The notes below the pieces were generated by a model. It saw only the letters and a list, made by a program, of their open reading frames with translations, searched no databases and was not told the origin of the DNA. A stretch of 40,730 bases of DNA. Origin: an uncultured Bacteroidaceae bacterium (GTDB lineage: Bacteria > Bacteroidota > Bacteroidia > Bacteroidales > Bacteroidaceae). Positions 8,613-17,527 of the stretch are shown here, piece by piece. A program made the translations under genes and the position numbers. The number at the start of each line of letters is the position of its first letter. Position 1 is the first letter of the stretch. Where the stretch lies: NCBI GenBank assembly GCA_905234735.1, contig CAJOJA010000023.1, forward strand, positions 1 to 40,730, given 5' to 3'.

Positions 8613-8777
8613 ATGGCTTACGTAATTAGTAACGACTGTGTTGCCTGTGGCACTTGCATTGACGAATGTCCCGTTGGCGCTATCTCTGAGGGCGACATCT
8701 ACAGCATCAACCCCGACGAGTGCACCGAGTGTGGCACCTGCGCTGACGCATGCCCCAGCGGCGCCATCAGCCTCTAA
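8613..8777 (+). CDS. 2[4Fe-4S] bacterial-type ferredoxin
   Basis: A 54-residue ferredoxin with two classical cluster motifs: CVACGTCIDECP (Cys 9, 12, 15, 19) and CTECGTCADACP (Cys 37, 40, 43, 47). It is a soluble low-potential electron carrier, of the type that serves pyruvate:ferredoxin oxidoreductase or hydrogenase in anaerobes. The length and the symmetric two-motif layout are exactly those of clostridial-type ferredoxins. The gene is monocistronic, with its own candidate promoter and a strong terminator. The ATG at 8613 gives the standard MAYVI opening. Confidence 0.95.
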   Translation: MAYVISNDCVACGTCIDECPVGAISEGDIYSINPDECTECGTCADACPSGAISL

Positions 8778-8800
8778 AGTGTCCGTACACGGCAAATTGC

Positions 8801-8829
8801 AAGGTGACCTGTTTCGGGTCGCCTTTTTT
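8801..8829 (+). terminator. Terminator after the ferredoxin gene
   Basis: AAGGTGACC pairs with GGGTCGCCTT (one G-U pair) around a TGTTTC loop, followed by T residues. Confidence 0.85.
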
Positions 8830-8871
8830 GTGCTTTTATACCGATTCCCATGATTATACAATGCCATAAAA

Positions 8872-8884
8872 GCCTCATTGAGGC
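8872..8884. promoter_or_regulatory. Palindrome upstream of the efflux operon, possible operator
   Basis: GCCTCATTGAGGC is a perfect 6+1+6 inverted repeat, and the outer words AATGCC (8860) and GGCATT (8882) give a second, overlapping symmetry. It lies about 65 nt upstream of the candidate promoter box. A repressor site is possible, but no regulator gene is adjacent. Confidence 0.35.
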
Positions 8885-8947
8885 ATTATTATATGTTCTT
8901 CATAAATAAATAGTTATTTATATCTTTAATAATTAGAAATTAATTCA

Positions 8948-8955
8948 TATATTTG
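8948..8955 (+). promoter_or_regulatory. Candidate promoter box of the RND efflux operon
   Basis: TATATTTG fits TAnnTTTG, 66 nt before the adaptor start. The upstream TTTG box is poor (only an AT-rich CTTTA near 8924). Confidence 0.45.
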
Positions 8956-9021
8956 TGTTCAAATATTGAGTTTAATTGATTTAATGCGTTAGAATAAACA
9001 AAAAGATAACATCAATTAATT

Positions 9022-10104
9022 ATGCAAAGAATTACATCTTGGTTAACAGCAACCACAATGATTGTCGCCTGCATGGTTATGACAGCTTGCGGCAGCAAAC
9101 AGACTCAAACCGAAGACATCCAGTACGTGAAAACCGTACAGGCAAAGCGCATTGGCGATGCTGCCGAACTTAACTATCCGGGACGTACGAAAAGTTCCGA
9201 AGAGGTGAACGTGGCATTCCGCGTGAGCGGGCCCATTCAGCGTGTGCTGGTAGACGAGGGACAATTTGTGATGAAGGGCCAGCTCATTGCAGAGCTCGAC
9301 CCTCGCGACTATCAGGTCCAGCTCTCTGCCACACAGGCCGAGTATGAACAAATCAAGGCCGATGCCGAGAGAGTGATGGCACTGTACAATGAGAACGGTA
9401 CGACGGCCTCGAACTACGACCGTGCCCGATATGGCCTGCAGCAAATCACAGAGAAACTGGCACACCACAAGAATCAGCTTGCCGACACACACCTCTATGC
9501 TCCCATCAGCGGATACATACAGAACAAGATGCACAAATCGGGCGAAACCGTCAGTGCAGGAATGCCTGTGGTGTCGATGTTCAATGCCGGCGATGTGGAG
9601 ATTGAGGTCTTTGTTCCGGCATCCGACTATGCCCGCCAGAACGACCTCGTCAGTGCCACTTGCTCGTTTGATGTGACTCCCGACAAGGTCTATCCGCTGG
9701 AGATTGTACGCGTGAGCAAAGAGGCCAACGCCAGTCAGCTCTATGCCGCACGTTTGCGCATCAAAGGGGACTATGACCACAAGAAGATAACTCCCGGCAT
9801 GTCCACGATGGTGTATGTATCATACCGCGAACCAAACGAAGAAGACGGAGTGACAGTCCCTGTTACAGCCATTAACCATCGGGGCGAGGCCTCTTCGGTA
9901 TTCGTATTCGATGCTAAACAGGGTGTGGTGAATGAGCGCAAGGTGGAAGTGGGCCGCATCGACCTGGACGGAAACATTCAGGTGCTGAAAGGCCTGAAAC
10001 CCCAGGAGACGGTGGTGTGTGCCGGAGTGCGCTACCTCACCGACGGACAACGTGTGAAGGAGATGGAAAAGACATCAAAGGCTAACGTTGGAGGACTATT
10101 GTGA
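9022..10104 (+). CDS. RND efflux periplasmic adaptor lipoprotein (AcrA/MexA type)
   Basis: This 360-residue membrane-fusion protein links an inner-membrane RND pump to a TolC channel. The signal peptide ends in a lipobox (VMTAC-GS, Cys at about residue 23), so the mature protein is lipid-anchored. The biotinyl-lipoyl half-motif is visible as PIQRVLVDEGQFVMKGQLIAELD, then a helical hairpin (AEYEQIKADAERVMAL...) and the returning half LYAPISGYIQNKMHKSGETV. Beta-barrel and membrane-proximal domains follow. Length and order fit the HlyD_D23/AcrA family. It is the first gene of an operon with the pump and the outer-membrane channel. The substrate cannot be told from sequence. Confidence 0.93.
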   Translation: MQRITSWLTATTMIVACMVMTACGSKQTQTEDIQYVKTVQAKRIGDAAELNYPGRTKSSEEVNVAFRVSGPIQRVLVDEGQFVMKGQLIAELDPRDYQVQLSATQAEYEQIKADAERVMALYNENGTTASNYDRARYGLQQITEKLAHHKNQLADTHLYAPISGYIQNKMHKSGETVSAGMPVVSMFNAGDVEIEVFVPASDYARQNDLVSATCSFDVTPDKVYPLEIVRVSKEANASQLYAARLRIKGDYDHKKITPGMSTMVYVSYREPNEEDGVTVPVTAINHRGEASSVFVFDAKQGVVNERKVEVGRIDLDGNIQVLKGLKPQETVVCAGVRYLTDGQRVKEMEKTSKANVGGLL

Positions 10105-10124
10105 ATTCATAATTGACAATTGAA
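10104..10124. repeat. Heptamer array between adaptor and pump genes
   Basis: AATTCAT, AATTGAC and AATTGAA follow each other directly. The first base is also the last base of the adaptor stop codon. Confidence 0.75.
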
Positions 10125-10128
10125 CGCT

Positions 10129-13100
10129 ATGGAACTTGATTTTTCCCGATGGGGACTAAACAACCGTAAGCTCGTCTCCTTCTTCGTAGTAATATTGGTG
10201 CTGGGCGGTATCGTGAGCTACGACTCCATGCCCAAACTGGAAGACCCCGCCATCAAGGTAAAGCAGGCCATGGTGGTGACCACCTATCCGGGTGCTTCGG
10301 CTCACGAAGTGGAGCTTGAAGTGACCGACAAACTGGAAAAGTCGATTCGTGAGATGACGAGTCTTGAAAACGTGCAGAGCCAGTCGCTGAACGACCTGAG
10401 CATCATTACGGTAGAACTGAAGACAACGGTGAAGGACGAAGATGTGGAGCAGCAGTGGGACCTGCTGCGCCGGAAGGTGAACAATGTCGCATCCTCACTC
10501 CCTGGTTCTGCATCAACACCCATGGTGCGCGACGACTTCGGCGATGTGTATGGAATGTTCTATGCCCTGACGGGCGACGGACTTACCGACCGCGAGATGT
10601 CGGACTATGCCGAACTGGTGAAGCGCAATGTGGCAGACATCGACGGTGTGGCACGAGTTGAAATCTACGGCCAGCGACAGGAGTGCATCTACATTGAGAT
10701 GCGCCAGGACAAGATGGCCAACCTCGGCGTTATGCCCATCGAAGTCATTCAGACACTCAACAATCAGAACAAGACCACATATTCTGGCTACTATAACAAC
10801 GGAACCCATCGTGTTCGTGTCACCGTCAGCGACCGTTTCAAGACGGTGGAGGACATTGCGAACATGATTATTCAAGGGCATGACGACGAGCAGCTTCGCA
10901 TCAGCGACGTGGCGCGAGTTTATAAGGGCTATGCCGATCCGACGCGCAATGAAATGAAGCGCGACGGACAGCGCGCACTTGGAATTTCCATTGCCGGTGT
11001 GGCCGACAAGGACATTGTGAAAGTCGGCAAGCAGGTGGAGAAAACCCTCGACGAACTCGGCAAGACCATGCCCGTCGGTGTCAAGTTCGAAAAGGTGTTC
11101 AACCAGCCCGAACGTGTGGAGAATGCCCTCAACACATTCCTTGTTAACCTGCTTGAATCTGTGCTTATCGTCGTTGTTGCCCTCATTTTCACGATGGGCT
11201 TCAAGTCGGGTCTGATTATCGGCATCAGTCTGCTTACCATCGTCTTGGGTTCGCTGCTTGTACTCGGGGGCTTCGATGGCACCCTGCAACGAGTGAGCCT
11301 CGCAGCGTTCATCCTGGCCATGGGAATGCTGGTGGACAATGCCATTGTCGTGGTCGACGGCATCCTTGTCGACCTGAAACAGGGACGTTCGCGCATGGAA
11401 GCCCTCACAAGCATTGGCAAGCGGACGGCATTGCCGCTGCTTGGCGCCACGCTGATTGCCATTTTGGCCTTCTGGCCCATCTTCCTCAGTCCTGACACAG
11501 CTGGCGTCTACGTTCGCGACCTCTTCATCGTCATTGCCGTTTCGCTCATGTTGTCGTGGATTCTTGCCCTGGTGCATGTTCCCATCATGGCTGACCGCAT
11601 GCTCAAGGCTCCGGAAAAGACCGACGACGGCGACGATCCCTATAAGGGCATGAGTTATGTCATACTGGAGAAAATCATGAATTTCGGCCTTCGTTTCCGT
11701 GGGATAATGATTGTATTGGCCGTTGTTCTGGTGGCACTTTGTGCATGGGGCTACCAGTTCCTCAATCAGGCCTTCTTCCCCGACATGGAGTATGACCAGC
11801 TTTACATGGAATACAAGCTGCCCGAGGGCACCAACCATACACAAGTGGCACAAGACCTGAGCGAAATCAACGACTACCTGAAGACCCGTAAAGAGGTGAC
11901 ACACATCACCACTTCTATCGGTGCCACCCCCAGCCGCTACAATCTGGTCCGTAGCATTGCCACACCTTCGTTGTCCTACGGCGAACTCATCATTGACTTT
12001 GAAAGTCCCAAAGCCTTGGTGGACAACATTGACGACATCCAGCGCGAACTCAACAAGCGCTTCCCCGATGCCTACATCAAGCTCAAGCGCTACAACCTGA
12101 TGTTCAAGAAATACCCCATTGAGGTCTGCTTCAGCGGTCCTGACCCTGCCGTTCTGCATCAGTTGTGCGATTCGGCCATGGCCATCATTTCCGCTTCGGA
12201 CAAGGTCTGCTTGCCCACGTCGGACTGGGAGCCGCAGGTGCCCGTACTTTGCGTTGACTACGATCAGCCCTCAGCACGCACTACGGGATTGAGCCGTACC
12301 GATGTGGCCACATCCATCCTGGCCTACACTGGCGGCATACCTATAGCCACGTTCTTCGACGGCATACACGGCGAGAGCATCATTTTCAAGTGTACCGATG
12401 CTCAGGGTAAGAACATTGACCGCATCGACAATGTTCCCGTTTTCGGAATATTACCCAACCTTAACAACCTGCTCAACCGTTCAACCGTGCAGAAGTTCGT
12501 GTCGGGAGCCATCAAGAAGGAAGAACTGATTGAAATGGTCACTCAGACCACCCCGCTCAAGCAGGTGGCCAAGTCCGTCGAACTGAATTGGGAGGAACCC
12601 GTGGTAATGCGCTTCAATGGCCAGCGTCAACAGCGCGTCCAGTGTTCGCCACGTCTGGGAACAGGCACCGAGGCTGCACGTGTGGCCATTGCCAAGGAGA
12701 TAGAAAAGATTCAGCTCCCCTCAGGCTATTCACTCTCCTGGCAAGGCGAGAAATCGGCCAGCGACAGCGCCATGAAGTACCTGTTCAAAGGTTTCCCCCT
12801 GGCCATCATCCTCATCATCATGATATTGATTATGCTCTTCAAGGATTACAAGAAGCCAGCCATCATATTCTGTTGCATTCCGCTCATTCTGGTGGGTGTC
12901 ATCCCCACTGTGCTGCTCACCGGCAAGCCCTTCGGCTTCGTGGCCATCGTGGGTGTGCTCGGACTCATCGGCATGATGATTAAGAACGGCATCGTGCTCA
13001 TGGACGAAATCAACTTGCAGATATCCGAAGGCGTGGCACCGCGCGATGCCCTCATCAACAGTTCCAAGAGCCGTATGCGTCCCGTGATGATGGCATCGCT

Positions 13101-13248
13101 CACCACCATCCTTGGCATGATACCCCTTGTTCCCGATGCCATGTTCGGCAGTCTGGCCGTCACCATCATGGGCGGTCTCTTCGTCGGAACACTCATCACG
13201 CTCATCTTCATCCCCGTACTCTATGCTATGTTCTTCAAGATAAAATAG
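10129..13248 (+). CDS. RND-family efflux pump, inner-membrane permease (AcrB/MexF type)
   Basis: A 1039-residue proton-driven multidrug or cation efflux permease. It shows the RND layout: a first membrane helix (LVSFFVVILVLGGIVSY), a large periplasmic porter loop, a block of helices around residues 340-540 (with the AFILAMGMLVDNAIVVVDGI motif carrying the conserved Asp of TM4), a second loop and a C-terminal helix block (PFGFVAIVGVLGLIGMMIKNGIVLMDEI). I choose the ATG at 10129; an upstream TTG at 10120 lies within a heptamer repeat. The gap to the adaptor gene is 24 nt and consists mostly of AATTGAC-like heptamers. The substrate is unknown. Confidence 0.95.
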   Translation: MELDFSRWGLNNRKLVSFFVVILVLGGIVSYDSMPKLEDPAIKVKQAMVVTTYPGASAHEVELEVTDKLEKSIREMTSLENVQSQSLNDLSIITVELKTTVKDEDVEQQWDLLRRKVNNVASSLPGSASTPMVRDDFGDVYGMFYALTGDGLTDREMSDYAELVKRNVADIDGVARVEIYGQRQECIYIEMRQDKMANLGVMPIEVIQTLNNQNKTTYSGYYNNGTHRVRVTVSDRFKTVEDIANMIIQGHDDEQLRISDVARVYKGYADPTRNEMKRDGQRALGISIAGVADKDIVKVGKQVEKTLDELGKTMPVGVKFEKVFNQPERVENALNTFLVNLLESVLIVVVALIFTMGFKSGLIIGISLLTIVLGSLLVLGGFDGTLQRVSLAAFILAMGMLVDNAIVVVDGILVDLKQGRSRMEALTSIGKRTALPLLGATLIAILAFWPIFLSPDTAGVYVRDLFIVIAVSLMLSWILALVHVPIMADRMLKAPEKTDDGDDPYKGMSYVILEKIMNFGLRFRGIMIVLAVVLVALCAWGYQFLNQAFFPDMEYDQLYMEYKLPEGTNHTQVAQDLSEINDYLKTRKEVTHITTSIGATPSRYNLVRSIATPSLSYGELIIDFESPKALVDNIDDIQRELNKRFPDAYIKLKRYNLMFKKYPIEVCFSGPDPAVLHQLCDSAMAIISASDKVCLPTSDWEPQVPVLCVDYDQPSARTTGLSRTDVATSILAYTGGIPIATFFDGIHGESIIFKCTDAQGKNIDRIDNVPVFGILPNLNNLLNRSTVQKFVSGAIKKEELIEMVTQTTPLKQVAKSVELNWEEPVVMRFNGQRQQRVQCSPRLGTGTEAARVAIAKEIEKIQLPSGYSLSWQGEKSASDSAMKYLFKGFPLAIILIIMILIMLFKDYKKPAIIFCCIPLILVGVIPTVLLTGKPFGFVAIVGVLGLIGMMIKNGIVLMDEINLQISEGVAPRDALINSSKSRMRPVMMASLTTILGMIPLVPDAMFGSLAVTIMGGLFVGTLITLIFIPVLYAMFFKIK

Positions 13249-13254
13249 ACAAGT

Positions 13255-14676
13255 ATGAAAACGATTAGATATAAGACACTTGTGTTACTCATGGGGGCTG
13301 TATTTGTCCTCCCGGCCCGTGCCCATGCACAGAATGCCGTGCGCCAGCTCACCCTTGAACAGGCACGCGAACTGGCTCTGCAGAACAACAAGGACATCAC
13401 CAAATCCAAGCTCACCATCGAGCAGACCCAAAACGACATGCGGGCCTATAAGACCAACTTCTACCCCCGCATCAATGCCCTTGTCACCGACTTCTACTCC
13501 ACCAGCCACGGCGATTTCTCCATCGAAGGCGGCCATCTGCCCATCTACACCCTCAACCCCACAACGGGCACCTACCTCCCCAACGTCACTCCGAATGCCG
13601 ACGGCAGCTACACCCTCAACCAGTATGCCGACTTCCCGTCGCAGAAGATAGAGTACAAGTTGAACAACATCTTCCTCGGCAGCCTCACACTCACCCAGCC
13701 CCTGTACATGGGCGGTAAGATAAGGTCGGCCTACAAAATGGCATCACTTGGGGCCAACATGGCCACCGAGAACCTTCGCCTTGCTGAGAGTCAGGTGCTG
13801 CTTCGTACCGACGAGGCCTACACCCAGGCCGTCCGTGCACGCCAGCTGGCCGACGTGGCCCGTTCATACAAACAGCTGCTTGACGAACTCATGAAGAATG
13901 TCGAAAGTGCTGTCCGGCACGGGCTGAAGGAGCGCAACGACATCCTGAAGGTGCAAGTGAAGCTGAACGAAGCCGAACTCTCCATTCAGCGTGCCGACAA
14001 TGCCACCCGTCTGGCCACGATGAACCTCTGCCACATCGTAGGCCTGCCCCTAACCACCGCCCTCGAGCTCCGTGCCGACCAGTTTTCCGACGACATTCCT
14101 GTGGCCGACATCGTTGAGCAGTCCGTGGCCCGTCGTCCCGAATCGGCCATCCTGCAGGCCAAGACCGACATCGCCGCCCAGCAGGTGCGCCTCACGCGCA
14201 GCGACTACATGCCCCAGCTGGCCCTGTTTGCAAGCGGTTCCTATGTCAATGGTGTTAAGGTCGGGGACAGCAAGCTCCTCAACAATGGCGCTGTCGCCGT
14301 GGGAGCCATGCTCAAGGTTCCCATCGTCACCTTCGGCGAGCGCACCTACAAAATTCGTTCTGTCAAGGCCAAACAGCAGCTGGCACAGATGGACCAGCAA
14401 GACCTCACCGAGCAGATGCTGCTGGAACTGGCCCGGGCCACCAATCTCTATGCCGAAGCCCAGACCGAAGTCCGCCTCACCCGCAACAGCCTGGAGCAGG
14501 CCGAGGAGAACATGCGGCTGGCTCGCAAGCAATACGATGTCGGCATGGAACCCCTCTCCCAGCTCCTCGATGCCCAAGCCCTGTGGCAACAGGCCTCTGC
14601 CGACGTGGTCAACGCTCAGTGTCAGCTCCAGTTGGCACACACCCAGTTGCTGAAGGCACAGGGCAGACTGAAATAA
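13255..14676 (+). CDS. TolC-family outer-membrane efflux channel
   Basis: This 473-residue outer-membrane factor completes the tripartite RND system. A cleavable signal peptide (ending PARAHAQ) precedes two long helical repeats typical of the OEP family (LTLEQARELALQNNKDITKSKL; later AEENMRLARKQYDVGMEPLSQLLDAQALWQQA). The conserved late phrase Y(D)VGMxxLxxLLDAQ is a good family marker. It starts 6 nt after the pump stop codon, so translational coupling is likely. Confidence 0.94.
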   Translation: MKTIRYKTLVLLMGAVFVLPARAHAQNAVRQLTLEQARELALQNNKDITKSKLTIEQTQNDMRAYKTNFYPRINALVTDFYSTSHGDFSIEGGHLPIYTLNPTTGTYLPNVTPNADGSYTLNQYADFPSQKIEYKLNNIFLGSLTLTQPLYMGGKIRSAYKMASLGANMATENLRLAESQVLLRTDEAYTQAVRARQLADVARSYKQLLDELMKNVESAVRHGLKERNDILKVQVKLNEAELSIQRADNATRLATMNLCHIVGLPLTTALELRADQFSDDIPVADIVEQSVARRPESAILQAKTDIAAQQVRLTRSDYMPQLALFASGSYVNGVKVGDSKLLNNGAVAVGAMLKVPIVTFGERTYKIRSVKAKQQLAQMDQQDLTEQMLLELARATNLYAEAQTEVRLTRNSLEQAEENMRLARKQYDVGMEPLSQLLDAQALWQQASADVVNAQCQLQLAHTQLLKAQGRLK

Positions 14677-14702
14677 TAATCTCTTATTCTCTCGTTTTTA
14701 CC

Positions 14703-16943
14703 ATGAAACATCGGTACCTTTGGATACTCATTGCCGTCCTGACATTCTGTGCCACGGCGAACGCCCAGCAGGACAGCACGGCCGCCGGCAGGAAGAAAGT
14801 GGCTGTCGTACTCAGCGGCGGCGGTGCTAAAGGCATGGCACACATCGGCGTGTTGAAGGTGCTTGAACGGGCAGGTATTCCCGTCGACATCGTCACTGGC
14901 ACGTCCATGGGCAGCATCATCGGTGGACTCTATTCCATCGGCTACAACGCCACGGTGCTTGATTCCGTGGCCCGGGCACAAAACTGGAGCTATGTCATCA
15001 GCGATAAAGAAGACCTGCGCAACCAAAGCCTGAGGGACAGACTGAGGGAATACACCTACATCTTCACCACGGGCCTGACCATCGGTAAAAAGGACACTAA
15101 CGCCGGCGGACTCATCAAAGGCAAAAACCTGGCTGAACTGTTCCAGCACCTTTGCACAGGCTACACCGATTCGCTCGACTTCTCCCGTGACCTGCCCATT
15201 CCCTTTGCCTGCGTCGCCACGGACATCATCGACAATTCCGAGGTTGACTTCCACAGCGGACGCCTGCCACAGGCCATGCGTTCCTCCATGTCCATACCTG
15301 GTGCCTTCTCTCCCGTCAGATTAGGTGACCGCGTGCTTGTGGATGGTGGTCTAAAGAACAACTATCCCGCCGACATCGCCCGCGAAATGGGTGCAGAGGT
15401 TATCATCGGCGTCACCGTCCAAGGCCCCCCCAAGGCGGCCGACGAGATGGGAGGCACCATGAGCATCATCAGCCAAATCGTCGATGTCAACTGTAAGAAC
15501 AAATACGACGAGAACCTGGCCATCACCGACCTGCACATCAGGGTCAACACCAAGGGCTACAGTTCTGCCAGTTTCTCCTCTGCAGCCATCGACACACTCA
15601 TCCGCCGCGGTGAGGAGGAGGCCATGCGTCACTGGGACGAAATCGTTGCTCTCAAACAGCACATCGGTATCGACAGTACCTTCCAACCGACAATCCTCCA
15701 GCCCCTTCGTCCCCAAGTAATGAAGGAGAAACGGCGCGTCACGGGCTACACCTTCGAGAACATGACGCCACAGGCTGAACGCTTCCTTCGACAGAAGTTC
15801 CATTTGAAAATGAGAAATGAAGAGAATGACAGCATCGATGCCAAACTGGCACAGCAAATCACCACCTGCATGCGCGTCGACCTCTTCTACCAAACTGCCG
15901 AGTGCCGCTTCGTCCCCGACGGCGACGGCGTGCGCGTCATCATTTCCGCCGGCAACCGCAAGTCGATACAGCTCCATGCCGGAGCTCGCTACGACATTGA
16001 GGAACACGCTTCCCTGAAGGTGAATGCCGAGATTCCGCTGAAAACCGACATTCCCATGAACGTCGACCTGACCGTCAGACTCGGTATGCGCCAGATGGCC
16101 CACGCCGCATGGACCTTTCATCCCCGCAGTTTCACTCGTCCCTCCGTTTCCTATACCTACCGCCACAACGACCTTGACCTCTACATCCACGGCAAACACG
16201 ACTACAATGTCCTTTACAGCCATCACCAGGCCGAGTTCTTACCCATCAACTTTGGCGCACGCTACCTTGACGTACAGATGGGCATACGTTGGGACTATGT
16301 GCACTATCGCGACAAACTGGTTTCAGACAGGGCCAACAACGACATCACCCTTGACAATGGGCACTACTTCAGCTATCTCGGCCGGCTCCACTACAGCAGC
16401 GAGGACAACTGGGTCTTCCCCACTCGTGGCGCACGCTTTAAGGCCGGATACGCCTATCTCACAGACAACTTTACCCGACTCAACGGACAGAGCGGCATGC
16501 ACGATGTCAACGCACACTGGCGCATCTCGTTCACCATCGGCAAACGCTTCACCCTCCAGCCCATGCTTTATGGCCGACTGCTGTTCGGCGACACCGTTCC
16601 GCTGTTGTTTGGCAATACCATCGGCGGAAACTGGTTCGGCCACTATATTGAGCAACAGATGCCTTTCGCTGGCATCGGCAACATGGAGTATGTCGGCCGG
16701 CAGTTCCTTGCCGTCCAGCTTCAGGCACAGCAACGCATTGCCAGCAACCACTACGTCCTGCTGCGCCTCGCTGCAGGACAGCAATCCGACAAACTAAAGG
16801 ATATCTTCGACAACCGCACTCTCCTCGGCGGACAAGTGGCCTACTACTACAACACCATATTCGGACCCCTCGGTGCCGTACTCGGCTACAGTAATCATAC
16901 CAAGAAACCATACTTCTTCCTGAACCTCGGCTACGAGTTCTAA
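14703..16943 (+). CDS. Patatin-like phospholipase with C-terminal outer-membrane barrel
   Basis: A 746-residue exported protein starting at ATG 14703; an upstream in-frame ATG lies inside tolC and is rejected. After a signal peptide (ending TANAQQ), the patatin domain shows the oxyanion loop SGGGAKG (residues 38-44), the nucleophile elbow GTSMG (Ser68) and the catalytic DGG (Asp214), so the Ser-Asp dyad is complete. Residues from about 330 to the end look like a POTRA-like segment plus a 16-strand-type barrel (HFSYLGRLHYSSEDNWVFPTRGARFKAGY; last residues FLNLGYEF). This matches the PlpD/type Vd autotransporter style or an Omp85 relative. It lies 26 nt after the channel gene. The link with efflux may be only operonic. 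Confidence 0.9.
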   Translation: MKHRYLWILIAVLTFCATANAQQDSTAAGRKKVAVVLSGGGAKGMAHIGVLKVLERAGIPVDIVTGTSMGSIIGGLYSIGYNATVLDSVARAQNWSYVISDKEDLRNQSLRDRLREYTYIFTTGLTIGKKDTNAGGLIKGKNLAELFQHLCTGYTDSLDFSRDLPIPFACVATDIIDNSEVDFHSGRLPQAMRSSMSIPGAFSPVRLGDRVLVDGGLKNNYPADIAREMGAEVIIGVTVQGPPKAADEMGGTMSIISQIVDVNCKNKYDENLAITDLHIRVNTKGYSSASFSSAAIDTLIRRGEEEAMRHWDEIVALKQHIGIDSTFQPTILQPLRPQVMKEKRRVTGYTFENMTPQAERFLRQKFHLKMRNEENDSIDAKLAQQITTCMRVDLFYQTAECRFVPDGDGVRVIISAGNRKSIQLHAGARYDIEEHASLKVNAEIPLKTDIPMNVDLTVRLGMRQMAHAAWTFHPRSFTRPSVSYTYRHNDLDLYIHGKHDYNVLYSHHQAEFLPINFGARYLDVQMGIRWDYVHYRDKLVSDRANNDITLDNGHYFSYLGRLHYSSEDNWVFPTRGARFKAGYAYLTDNFTRLNGQSGMHDVNAHWRISFTIGKRFTLQPMLYGRLLFGDTVPLLFGNTIGGNWFGHYIEQQMPFAGIGNMEYVGRQFLAVQLQAQQRIASNHYVLLRLAAGQQSDKLKDIFDNRTLLGGQVAYYYNTIFGPLGAVLGYSNHTKKPYFFLNLGYEF

Positions 16944-16954
16944 CAAATAATATC

Positions 16955-17200
16955 ATGACGAATCCCGAAGTAGTGGAATTTATGATTGACAAGGCGAAGC
17001 GACTCGCCCGCATGGGAGTGGACGCGTTCCGTATCGACTATGCTTTGGGACAACCGCATGGCTTCCTACAAAGTCTTCGTGAACAGCTACAAGCCATTCG
17101 CAACGATATCGTCGTGTTTGGAGAGGTGTGGGCCCAAGGCATCGGCAAGGAACTGGCCGGACAGCTATATTTCAAAAATGAGGACAGACTGAACGAGTTT
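16955..17200 (+). pseudogene. Fragment of an alpha-amylase (GH13) gene
   Basis: An open frame begins 11 nt after the phospholipase gene and encodes about 82 residues from the middle of a GH13 catalytic barrel. Conserved region II is GVDAFRIDYALGQPH, containing the nucleophile Asp, and region III is VVFGEVW, containing the acid/base Glu. Both the N-terminal half and everything after region III are missing; a real enzyme is 400 residues or more. The frame stays open to 17230, but its last ten residues (LAQDSPVTE) are antisense gltB sequence, so the ORF is chimeric. This is a decayed relic, not a functional amylase. Confidence 0.8.
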
Positions 17201-17204
17201 CTGG

Positions 17205-17293
17205 CACAGGACTCCCCTGTAACAGAATGAACTCGTATGGAATCTGCACCATGATACCAGCGCCGTCGCCCGTCTTGTCCAAGAACTCTTCTA
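17205..17293 (-). pseudogene. gltB: Fragment of glutamate synthase large subunit gene (gltB)
   Basis: The minus strand translates to about 30 residues containing LDKTGDGAGIMVQIP and EFILLQGSPVPE. These match the strongly conserved N-terminal part of the GltB glutaminase domain (KTGDGAGI...IPHEF...). No start, no Cys nucleophile and no continuation exist on either side. It abuts the amylase fragment in opposite orientation, marking a rearrangement junction. Confidence 0.72.
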
Positions 17294-17363
17294 TGTGTAG
17301 TAAACCTTGCTTAAAATTCTAAATGCAAAAACTGTACTACCATAGAAATAGTTCTTGGACAAG
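17274..17363. repeat. Inverted repeat derived from the gltB fragment
   Basis: CTTGTCCAAGAACT (17274-17287) is inverted as AGTTCTTGGACAAG (17350-17363). With one extra base the similarity extends to about 21 nt (…CTTCTAT versus ATAGAA…). The arms are about 62 nt apart. Confidence 0.8.
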
Positions 17364-17415
17364 CCAAGCGGCAGAGCCGAGCGGAATGGTTTTGTGATTC
17401 ATTTTGAGAACAATC

Positions 17416-17457
17416 AACCCACTGACAATCGGCGTTTCTGCTGAAAATCAGTGGGTT
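17416..17457. other. Hairpin between relic genes and the methyltransferase gene
   Basis: AACCCACTGA (17416-17425) pairs perfectly with TCAGTGGGTT (17448-17457) over a 22-nt loop. There is no T tract on either strand, so it is a weak terminator candidate for the methyltransferase transcript. The rest of 17294-17527 shows no gene. Confidence 0.5.
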
Positions 17458-17527
17458 AATTCGTTTCGTTGTCAATCTTGAAAAGATGTTGAATGGGACT
17501 ATCTATAATGATTACAATTCAAGGGGT

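Noticed and set aside
10513..12159. 548-codon minus-strand frame inside the RND pump gene
   Set aside because: Antisense to a clear AcrB-type gene; composition is typical of shadow frames in GC-balanced coding DNA.
14583..14702. N-terminal extension of the patatin-like phospholipase
   Set aside because: This in-frame extension lies within the TolC-family gene and precedes a proper signal peptide that starts at 14703.
16955..17230. Intact small alpha-amylase-like gene
   Set aside because: Only the middle of a GH13 domain is present and the end of the frame is antisense gltB, so it is a relic.
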